This document shows, one piece after another, positions 50,257 through 64,000 of a stretch of 64,000 nt of DNA; position 1 is the stretch's first letter, and every line of letters begins with the position of its first letter. The translations under genes and the position numbers were made by a program. Origin of the DNA: Solirubrobacter deserti (GTDB lineage Bacteria > Actinomycetota > Thermoleophilia > Solirubrobacterales > Solirubrobacteraceae); assembly GCF_027587175.1 (NCBI RefSeq), contig NZ_JAPCID010000028.1, positions 1 to 64,000 of the forward strand, read 5' to 3'. The notes beneath the pieces are model-generated. The model did not search any database. It saw only the letters and a program-made list of their open reading frames with translations, and was not told where the DNA came from.

Positions 50257-50681
50257 TGGCCAAGAAGGTAATGACCCAGATCAAGCTGCAGGCCCCGGGC
50301 GGCCAGGCCTCTCCGGCCCCGCCTGTCGGCCCTGCCCTTGGTCAGCACGGCATCAACATCATGGAGTTCGTGAAGGCGTTCAACGCCCAGACCTCCGGTG
50401 ACATGGGGGTCACGATCCCCGTCGTCATCACGGTCTACGAGGACCGCTCCTTCACGTTCGTCACCAAGACGCCGCCGGCCGCGGTGCTGATCCGCCAGGC
50501 GATCGGCATCGACAAGGGCTCCGGCGAGCCGAACCGCACCAAGGTCGGCACGATCACCAACGAGCAGGTGCGCGCGATCGCCGAGAAGAAGCTCAACGAT
50601 CTCAACGCGCACGACGTCGACCAGGCGGCCAAGATCATCGCGGGCACGGCCCGCTCTATGGGCGTGGAGGTCGTCGCGTAA
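50256..50681 (+). CDS. rplK: 50S ribosomal protein L11
   Basis: 141 residues, full length: [24 protein letters not shown] (in two parts) with the Pro-rich thiostrepton-binding region, then [15 protein letters not shown] and the RNA-binding C-terminus. One-base overlaps (TAATG) link it to nusG and rplA. Confidence 0.97.
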   Translation: MAKKVMTQIKLQAPGGQASPAPPVGPALGQHGINIMEFVKAFNAQTSGDMGVTIPVVITVYEDRSFTFVTKTPPAAVLIRQAIGIDKGSGEPNRTKVGTITNEQVRAIAEKKLNDLNAHDVDQAAKIIAGTARSMGVEVVA

Positions 50682-51406
50682 TGGCGAAGCACGGCAAGGG
50701 CTCGGTCGCCTCGAAGGCGCTGGTGGATCGCACGCGCGAGTACACCCCGCAAGAGGCCGTCCAGCTCATGAAGGAAGCCAAGCGGGCGAAGTTCGACGAG
50801 TCCGTCGAGGTGCACATCCGCACCGGGCTCAACGTGCGCCACGCCGACGAGCAGCTCCGCGGCACGATCGCGCTCCCGCACGGCCTCGGCAAGGAGGTCA
50901 AGGTCGCCGTCTTCGCCAAGGGCGACAAGGCGCGCGAGGCCGAGGAGGCCGGCGCCGACATCGTGGGCGCGGACGACCTGGCCGCCAAGATCCAGGACGG
51001 CTTCATGGACTTCGACGTCGCGATCGCGACCCCGGACATGATGCCGGTGGTCGGTCGCCTCGGCCGCATCCTCGGCCCGTCGGGCAAGATGCCGAACCCG
51101 AAGGTCGGCACGGTCACGATGGACGTCGCCAAGGCCGTCGCGGAGTCCAAGGCCGGCAAGGTCGAGTACCGCACGGACCGCACCGCGATCGTGCACATGA
51201 CCGTCGGCAAGACGTCCTTCTCGGACGAGCAGCTGCTGGACAACTACCGCGCCGTGATGGAAGAGATCATCCGCGCGAAGCCGTCCGCCGCGAAGGGCAA
51301 GTACATCCGCACCGTGACGCTCGCGTCGACCATGGGCCCCGGCATCAAGGTCGATCCGTCGCGTCTGAAGGACTTGAACGAGTCGGAGGCTGGCGCGGCC
51401 GCGTAA
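50681..51406 (+). CDS. rplA: 50S ribosomal protein L1
   Basis: 241 residues with the L1 pattern [20 protein letters not shown] (in parts), [22 protein letters not shown] (in parts) and the end [12 protein letters not shown]-like [12 protein letters not shown]. It probably also represses its own mRNA by binding a leader resembling its rRNA site, as in other bacteria. Coupled to rplK. Confidence 0.97.
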   Translation: MAKHGKGSVASKALVDRTREYTPQEAVQLMKEAKRAKFDESVEVHIRTGLNVRHADEQLRGTIALPHGLGKEVKVAVFAKGDKAREAEEAGADIVGADDLAAKIQDGFMDFDVAIATPDMMPVVGRLGRILGPSGKMPNPKVGTVTMDVAKAVAESKAGKVEYRTDRTAIVHMTVGKTSFSDEQLLDNYRAVMEEIIRAKPSAAKGKYIRTVTLASTMGPGIKVDPSRLKDLNESEAGAAA

Positions 51407-51479
51407 GCGGAATCGCATACCAGCCTCTCCACAGACTCCGGCCGCCCTCGAGGCGTAAGACCGGGATAGGAGAAAGCGC

Positions 51480-52049
51480 TTGAACCGAGAGCAAAAGGCT
51501 CAGGTCATCGAGGAGGTGGCCGAGTCCCTACGGGAGTCTTCGGCCGTCTTCGCGGTCGACTACCGCGGCATTTCCGTGGCTCAGTCCGCCGAGCTGCGCA
51601 CCACGCTGCGCGCGGCCGACTCCCGCTTCACCGTCGTCAAGAACACGCTCGCCGAGATCGCGGCCGACCGTGTCGGCGCCGACGGCCTGAAGCCGATCCT
51701 GCAGGGCCCGACCGCGATGACCTTCGTCCGGGGCGACGCCGCCGCGGCCGCCAAGGCGTTGCGCGACTTCCGCCGGTCCACCCAGAACACGCTTCTGGAG
51801 TTCAAGGGCGGCTGGATGGACGGTCAGACGTTGTCCCCGGAGGACGTCGACGCGATCGCCCAGCTCCCGCCGAAGGAGGTCCTCGTCGGCCGCCTCGTCG
51901 GCATGATCGTCTCGCCGCTCAGCGGCCTGGTGACCGCCCTCAACAACCTGCCCGCCGGCATGGCCCGGCAGCTGCAGCAGATCGTCGACCGGGATCTCCT
52001 GGGCGGCGGCGCTGCGCCCGCTTCGACTGACTCGTCTACGGAGGAATAA
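51480..52049 (+). CDS. rplJ: 50S ribosomal protein L10
   Basis: 189 residues beginning [17 protein letters not shown] with the typical [24 protein letters not shown] and GPTAMTF. L10 forms the stalk base with L7/L12. TTG start with GGAG about 9 bases ahead. The 73-base gap behind rplA is the likely site of the L10 mRNA leader. Confidence 0.95.
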   Translation: MNREQKAQVIEEVAESLRESSAVFAVDYRGISVAQSAELRTTLRAADSRFTVVKNTLAEIAADRVGADGLKPILQGPTAMTFVRGDAAAAAKALRDFRRSTQNTLLEFKGGWMDGQTLSPEDVDAIAQLPPKEVLVGRLVGMIVSPLSGLVTALNNLPAGMARQLQQIVDRDLLGGGAAPASTDSSTEE

Positions 52050-52054
52050 GACAC

Positions 52055-52444
52055 ATGGCTACCAGCACCCAGGAATGGATCGACGAGCTCAAGTCGATCA
52101 GCGTCCTCGAGCTCTCTGAGCGCATCAAGGCCCTCGAGGAGGCCTTCGGCGTCTCCGCGGCGGCGGTCGGCGTCGCGGCCCCGGCGCCGGGCACCGGCGG
52201 CGGCGGCGACGCGGCCGAGGCCGCCGAGGAGCAGACCGCGTTCGACGTCATCCTGACGGCGGCCGGCGACAAGAAGATCCAGGTCATCAAGGTCGTTCGC
52301 GCGGCCACCGGCCTGGGCCTCAAGGAGGCCAAGGCGCTCGTCGACGAGGCCCCGAAGCCCGTCAAGGAGGGCGTCGAGAAGGAAGAGGCCGAGAAGCTCA
52401 AGGCCGAGATCGAAGAGGCCGGCGGCTCCGTCGAGATCAAGTAG
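52055..52444 (+). CDS. rplL: 50S ribosomal protein L7/L12
   Basis: 129 residues: N-terminal dimerisation domain ([17 protein letters not shown]), an Ala/Gly hinge and the C-terminal factor-binding domain with [21 protein letters not shown] (in parts) and [25 protein letters not shown] is well placed before the ATG. Confidence 0.97.
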   Translation: MATSTQEWIDELKSISVLELSERIKALEEAFGVSAAAVGVAAPAPGTGGGGDAAEAAEEQTAFDVILTAAGDKKIQVIKVVRAATGLGLKEAKALVDEAPKPVKEGVEKEEAEKLKAEIEEAGGSVEIK

Positions 52445-52470
52445 CACCCGCTTCCCAAGCAGGCGTTGCC

Positions 52471-52496
52471 GACGGGCGCCCTCCGGGGCGCCCGTC
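52471..52496 (+). terminator. Strong hairpin behind rplL
   Basis: GACGGGCGCCC and GGGCGCCCGTC form a perfect 11-bp stem with the loop TCCG. Only GTCAGTT follows, so it may be a partial terminator or processing site. Confidence 0.6.
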
Positions 52497-52604
52497 GTCA
52501 GTTAAACGCGGTTGCGAACCCTGCGCGCTGCAGAGGGAATCGGGCGGTCAAGCCCGACGAAGGAGCTAGTTGCCGCGCGCCGCAGCCGCAGTAGGCCGGC
52601 AACG

Positions 52605-52633
52605 AAAAAGGGCGGCCATCGTGGCCGCCCTTT
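52605..52633 (+). terminator. Intrinsic terminator of the rpmG-rplL region
   Basis: AAAGGGCGGCCA and TGGCCGCCCTTT form a perfect 12-bp stem with a 3-base loop, with AAAAA before and TTT after, so it can work in both directions. Confidence 0.8.
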
Positions 52634-52849
52634 CTCTGGTTCCTTCTGTGACGGTGCCGGATGTGCTCCGGCGGGGGATTCCCCGAGGTGCGGTGACGGG
52701 CCGCGGCCTCGGGTGCGGGAGTTCGGACTGCAGGGAGAGTACGGGGGTGCGGCTAGCCGTACCATCCCCCGGAAGTGGTAACCGGAATCTGGAGCACAGT
52801 GGACCGATTCCGGACGTGCGTCGCCCGCGCTGCGCCGACAACCGGCACA
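52634..52849 (+). promoter_or_regulatory. Gap with two inverted repeats before a secreted-protein gene
   Basis: No gene is seen between the terminator and 52850. GTACGG (52739-52744) faces CCGTAC (52757-52762), and CCGGAATC (52782-52789) faces GATTCCGG (52806-52813). The second is a good candidate for an operator or a leader stem. I see no tRNA. Confidence 0.4.
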
Positions 52850-53830
52850 ATGGCCCGCGTGATCCCCCGAAGACTTCAGGTCGCCATGGCCGCGGCAACC
52901 CTCGCCGGACTGGTCGCGGCGCCGGCCCACGCCTCAGAGGCGCTGCACCTGGATGCCCGGGGGCCCGACGTCGCGTCGGCGCCGCTGGCCGCGGGCGCCA
53001 CCTACTACGCGCGCGTCTCCGGAACCGTGTCGATCTGGAATCTCGCGCAGTGGAGCCAGCCGGGCGACGTCTGCGGGAGCGCCGAGTCCGGCCCGATGTA
53101 TCCCTCCAGCGGGGTGACCAACGGACCCGTCGGGTTCGACGCCGAGACGATCTTCGCCGTACCGCCGGGCGTGCCCTTCGAGAACTTCCGCTGCGTGAGC
53201 GCTCAGATCCCGATGCACGTGACCACGCAGACGCATGGTGGGTTCCACATCGGAGTCGACGGGCAATTCACGCACGCCGAGCCGATCGGCGGGCCGTTCG
53301 CGGTCCCGCGCGCGGACCACACGTACACCTATCGCCTGACGGGCACCGGCCGCCCGGCGGTGTTCCGGTTCGAGGACAACCCCACCTCCGACAACTACGG
53401 CCGGTTCCGGATCACCATCCTCTCGGAGGCCGAGTGCCAGGCCGAGAACTGCATCGGGGCGGCGACGGCGCCGCCCCCGCCGGTCCTGCCGACCGCGCCC
53501 TCCTCACCGACCACGCCGGCGACGACGACCCCGCAGGCCGCGGTCAGGAACGCGACCGGCTTGCTGTCGGTATCCACGACCCGGCGGTGCGCGAGCCGGC
53601 CGTACGTGCGTCTGCGCCTGCGTGCGCCCAAGGGCGTGACGTTGCGCTCGGCGGTCATCAAGTACGGCAAGCGGACGATCCGCCTGTCCCGCGCCAAGCT
53701 CAAGCGCTCGATCTACCTGCGTAGCGTGTCCAGGAACACCTTCACGGTCCGGATCACCGTGACCACCACCCGCGGGCAGACGCTCAAGGCGTCGCGCACG
53801 TTCAAGAGGTGCGCCAGCCGCGCGCGCTGA
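52850..53830 (+). CDS. Secreted protein with C-terminal beta domain, function unknown
   Basis: 326 residues. A signal peptide (RRLQVAMAAATLAGLVAAPAHA) leads to a beta-rich domain of about 190 residues (YYARVSGTVSIWN, FDAETIFAVPPGVPFENFRC, YTYRLTGTGRPAVFRFEDN), a Pro/Thr linker and a C-terminal region rich in Arg, Lys and Thr (RCASRPYVRLRLRAPKGVTL) that looks like a small Ig-like fold. Four Cys in the first domain and two in the last may form disulfides. I do not recognise a family. GTG 52859, 7 bases after CACAAT, is an alternative leaderless start. Confidence 0.65.
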   Translation: MARVIPRRLQVAMAAATLAGLVAAPAHASEALHLDARGPDVASAPLAAGATYYARVSGTVSIWNLAQWSQPGDVCGSAESGPMYPSSGVTNGPVGFDAETIFAVPPGVPFENFRCVSAQIPMHVTTQTHGGFHIGVDGQFTHAEPIGGPFAVPRADHTYTYRLTGTGRPAVFRFEDNPTSDNYGRFRITILSEAECQAENCIGAATAPPPPVLPTAPSSPTTPATTTPQAAVRNATGLLSVSTTRRCASRPYVRLRLRAPKGVTLRSAVIKYGKRTIRLSRAKLKRSIYLRSVSRNTFTVRITVTTTRGQTLKASRTFKRCASRAR

Positions 53831-53844
53831 CGCGGCGAATCACG

Positions 53845-53850
53845 TATACA
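53845..53850 (+). promoter_or_regulatory. Possible -10 element TATACA of a leaderless promoter
   Basis: Ends 7 bases before GTG 53858, in the 27-base gap behind the secreted-protein gene. Confidence 0.35.
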
Positions 53851-53857
53851 CCCGGGT

Positions 53858-54913
53858 GTGGTCGCTGCGACGCGGGCACCTCGGCTGGATTCGCTCACCG
53901 GACTGCGGTTCGGCGCCGCGCTCGTCGTCTTCCTCCACCACCTGCCGGTGGGGCCGACGCTCGACCACTTCACCAAGCAGGGCACGGCCGGGGTGTCGTT
54001 CTTCTTCATCCTGAGCGGCTTCGTGCTGATGTGGTCCCACGGCGAGCGGGTGGGGGCGCGCCGGTTCTATCGGCGCCGGTTCGCGCGCATCTATCCCGCG
54101 CACCTGGTCGCGTGGGTGATCGGAGCGATCATCGTCACCGCCAAGGGCCTGTCCTGGTCGGCCGACGAGTTCATCGTCGGCGCCGCGCTGGTGCAGGACT
54201 GGATCCCCGAGCAGCGGTACTACTTCGCGATCAACGGCGTGGCCTGGTCGCTGTCGTGCGAGGTCTTCTTCTACGTCACGTTCCCGTTCTGGGCGCACCG
54301 GCTCGCGGCGCTCGGCTCACGCGCACGTGCGGGGCTCGCGGTCGCGGCGGTGGCCGGCGTGGTAGGGATGGCGGCCGTGGCCACGGTGGTCGATCCGGGC
54401 GCCGACTACCTGCGCACGGACGACAGCGTGTGGGTGTGGTTCGTGCGGCACGCGCCGTTCGTGCGCATCCTCGAGTTCCTCCTCGGCGCCCTCCTGGCCG
54501 TCGAGCTGCTGCGCGGGCGCCGCTGCCCGCTCGGCTGGCTCCCGGCGCTCGTCGTCGCCGGGGTCGCCTACGTCGCCGCCGGTGTGGCGCCGTCGGCGTT
54601 CGGGGTCGCCGCGGTCACCCTGGTCCCGTTCGCGTTGCTGATCGCGGCCGCTGCCGAGGCGGACCGCGGCGGCGCCGGGACGCCGTTCCGACGCCGCTGG
54701 CTCGTCTGGCTGGGCGAGGTCTCGTTCGCCTTCTACCTCGTGCACCTGTGGTTCATCGACGCGTTCGACCTCCCCGCCTCAGGTCATCTGATCGTCAGCC
54801 TCCCGCTGGCGATCGCGGGCGCGGCGCTCCTGCACCATCTGGTCGAGCGTCCAGCCGAACGCCGGATTCGCGGGCGCAACAGCCTGCTCGTCGGCGGGGT
54901 ACCGCGCGCTTGA
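53858..54913 (+). CDS. Acyltransferase 3 (OafA/NodX-like) membrane protein
   Basis: 351 residues with about ten membrane helices. Family marks: RLDSLTGLRFGAALVVFLHH at the N-terminus with the catalytic His, GVSFFFILSGFVL, RRRFARIYPAH, WSLSCEVFFYVTFPF and a C-terminal FYLVHLWFIDAF. Such proteins move acetyl or other acyl groups to sugars or lipids across the membrane; it may acetylate a surface glycan. Confidence 0.85.
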   Translation: MVAATRAPRLDSLTGLRFGAALVVFLHHLPVGPTLDHFTKQGTAGVSFFFILSGFVLMWSHGERVGARRFYRRRFARIYPAHLVAWVIGAIIVTAKGLSWSADEFIVGAALVQDWIPEQRYYFAINGVAWSLSCEVFFYVTFPFWAHRLAALGSRARAGLAVAAVAGVVGMAAVATVVDPGADYLRTDDSVWVWFVRHAPFVRILEFLLGALLAVELLRGRRCPLGWLPALVVAGVAYVAAGVAPSAFGVAAVTLVPFALLIAAAAEADRGGAGTPFRRRWLVWLGEVSFAFYLVHLWFIDAFDLPASGHLIVSLPLAIAGAALLHHLVERPAERRIRGRNSLLVGGVPRA

Positions 54914-55136
54914 TCGGGGCGCTAAAATGATGCCACTCGGCCGATAGTCGCAGCCGTCCACAGTGCCCTTCCCGCCACATACGGGACCCGGGCCGGGCGG
55001 GGTCCGTGAGCGCCGAGCGCCCCCGCCGGGGGGTCCGAGACCCCCTGTGCTATCTTGGTTGGTCGCGCCTGTATGCCTCTGGCACCTCTAGGCCACCTCC
55101 CCCGCCGCCCTACGACCCTCTTGAGGAGTCGCCGTC
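54914..55136 (+). promoter_or_regulatory. rpoBC promoter and leader with two hairpins
   Basis: TAAAAT (54923-54928) and TATCTT (55051-55056) are candidate -10 boxes. ACGGGACCC near 54982 can pair with GGGTCCGT near 55001 (one bulged G), and GGGGGTC (55029-55035) pairs perfectly with GACCCCC (55039-55045) around CGA. The second stem lies just before the second -10, so it would be in the leader only of the longer transcript. Possible attenuation of rpoBC. Confidence 0.45.
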
Positions 55137-62771
<7,635 letters not shown>

Positions 62772-62839
62772 GAAAACGAGGTCGGGGCAGCCCCACCGCC
62801 CCACCCCGATCATCCGACCTCGCACGGGCTATTAGCCCG

Positions 62840-62870
62840 AAGGGCCCGCTTCGGCGGGCCCTTTCTTGTC
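62840..62870 (+). terminator. Intrinsic terminator of rpoBC
   Basis: AAGGGCCCGC and GCGGGCCCTT form a perfect 10-bp stem with a TTCG tetraloop, followed by TCTTGTC. It is a classic terminator, 69 bases behind the rpoC stop. Confidence 0.85.
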
Positions 62871-62922
62871 TTGGAGGCGGTTCCCGTGGTCTGATTGCGC
62901 CTCCGACAACGGAGGGGGAAGG

Positions 62923-64000
62923 TTGAGAATCGCAATCATGGCCGCGGCCGCGCTGCTCATCGCGGCGGTGCCCGCGGTCGCCAGTGACGAGCTGCCCGAC
63001 GGGGGCACCGCGCTCGTGCAGGTGCACGTGCCCAACGAGGCGGCGATCGTCGCACTCGCGGAGACCTTCGACGTCGCCGAGTACAAGCGCGTCGAGGCCG
63101 ACGGCACGCTCACGATCGCCGTCGACACGACCGCGCCCGAGCGCGCCGAGCTGCGCAGGATGGGGCTGCGCATCGGGGACACCATCGAGGACGCCACCTC
63201 GCGCGCCGCCGCCGCCGCGGAGCGCGACGCGCAGCGCGCCGAGGACGAGCGGGCCGCGGCGTGGGCCGAGCGCGGGGTGCCCAAGAGCCGCGCCGCGGTC
63301 GCGCCGCGCGGTGAGACCGTGATCCAGCGCGTGGACCGGTTCACGAACTACGCCGGCACGTTCCTGTACGTGGAGGCGCACAACAAGGCGACCGTGTCGA
63401 CCGGTCCGACGAGCTTCTCCGGGCCGACGCTGGCGCTCTCGTACGCCGGCGCGGACGGCGTGTACAGCGCTGCGACGGAGGTCCCCCGCTACATCGACAT
63501 CCAGACGGCGCCGGACACGTACATGTTCCACCGGCTGCTCGTGCGGTTGACGGACGCGGCGGCGAAGATCCCGGTCAGCGAGCTCACGGTCCGGGTCGCC
63601 TCGAGCTCGGGCTCGGTGGACACCGGCAAGGCCCGCGAGTGGCCGGGCGCGACGCTGCCGCCCATGGCCGCGGGCTACCAGCAGGGCTTCTTCAATCGCT
63701 ACCAGGACCCGACGGAGAACCGCGCGCAGCTCGACAAGCTCGCCGCGGACTTCCCGAACCTGGTCACGGCGGTCAATCTGCCGCACCTGTCGCCGGGCTA
63801 CCAGCGCAAGGCGATGGGCATCGTCGGCCTCAAGACGCCGTACGCCGACCAGACCAGCAACCAGGGCAGCCTCGGCAACGTCGGCGACGACCCGACGCAG
63901 ACCGCGGCCATCCGCGCGACGCAGGCGCTGGTCGTCAACACCAAGGCGTGGGGACACGAGGGCGGCAACACCGTGTCGGTCGAGCTGCGGACGCCGGCCG
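62923..64000 (+). CDS. Secreted M14-type zinc carboxypeptidase-like protein, N-terminal part (runs off window)
   Basis: The frame is open from TTG 62923 to the window end (359 codons, no stop). GGAGGGGG lies about 6 bases ahead of the TTG; ATG 62938 is the alternative. Signal peptide with AALLIAAVPAVAS. A long prodomain follows with an Ala/Arg/Glu coiled region near 85-130. From about residue 260 (YQQGFFNRYQD, LDKLAADFPNLVTAVNLPH, RKAMGIVGLKT) it resembles the start of M14 metallocarboxypeptidases; the zinc-binding HxxE is not reached in this window, so the class rests on this part only. Confidence 0.6.
   Translation, partial: MRIAIMAAAALLIAAVPAVASDELPDGGTALVQVHVPNEAAIVALAETFDVAEYKRVEADGTLTIAVDTTAPERAELRRMGLRIGDTIEDATSRAAAAAERDAQRAEDERAAAWAERGVPKSRAAVAPRGETVIQRVDRFTNYAGTFLYVEAHNKATVSTGPTSFSGPTLALSYAGADGVYSAATEVPRYIDIQTAPDTYMFHRLLVRLTDAAAKIPVSELTVRVASSSGSVDTGKAREWPGATLPPMAAGYQQGFFNRYQDPTENRAQLDKLAADFPNLVTAVNLPHLSPGYQRKAMGIVGLKTPYADQTSNQGSLGNVGDDPTQTAAIRATQALVVNTKAWGHEGGNTVSVELRTPA

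Noticed and set aside
52497-52604. A tRNA-like stretch between the two hairpins behind rplL
   Set aside because: A GGTTGCGAACC-like segment resembles a T-loop, but no cloverleaf with acceptor and anticodon arms can be drawn.

Overview
The window comes from a very GC-rich actinobacterium, most likely of the Thermoleophilia (Solirubrobacterales, Solirubrobacter/Conexibacter-like). The signs are actinobacterial-type rpoB/rpoC and ribosomal protein genes, an InhA-like FabI inside a FAS-II operon, a MhuD-like heme oxygenase, heavy use of GTG and TTG starts, and many 4-base ATGA/GTGA gene overlaps. The genus is an inference; no 16S gene is present.

Layout. 1-2001: end of an FtsX-type permease and its fused double ATPase. 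2083-4593: stress and signal-transduction genes (RsbW-like ATPase, STAS protein, GAF histidine kinase, NarL-type regulator). 4681-9814: FAS-II operon fabH-fabG-acpP-fabF-fabI ending in a thioester/fatty-acyl reductase. 9890-13234: a large membrane protein and a secreted PQQ-type sugar dehydrogenase, with a relic of a second dehydrogenase at 9788-9866. 13388-40532: a long cell-surface polysaccharide locus with an initiating phosphosugar transferase, GT2/GT4/WecG/branching glycosyltransferases, heptose genes gmhA and hddA, Wzz-, Wzy- and Wzx-like proteins, an acetyltransferase, a deacetylase, six FkbM methyltransferases and three paralogues of an unrecognised secreted family. 40529-46770: a lasso-peptide cluster. 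46810-48933: a LuxR regulator, a MhuD-like heme oxygenase, a hydrolase and a small membrane protein. 49084-62771: rpmG-secE-nusG-rplK-rplA-rplJ-rplL, a secreted protein, an acyltransferase, then rpoB-rpoC. 62923-64000: start of a secreted M14-type carboxypeptidase.

The most interesting system is the lasso-peptide cluster. It holds a nucleotidyltransferase, B2 peptidase, two-gene ABC exporter, PqqD/RRE protein, HPr-kinase-like kinase and asparagine-synthase-like cyclase. Behind the cyclase is a 50-codon precursor gene at 46583-46735. Its leader has the Pro/Gly/Thr pattern of lasso leaders. Its predicted 24-residue core starts with Gly, has Asp at position 9 for the macrolactam, and ends in Ser, the residue that paeninodin-type kinases phosphorylate. 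The precursor seems to have its own leaderless promoter and a terminator.

A second theme is promoter architecture. About a dozen genes have a TAGGCT-like -10 element only 6-8 bases before the start codon, which implies leaderless transcripts. Several chosen starts rest on this pattern.
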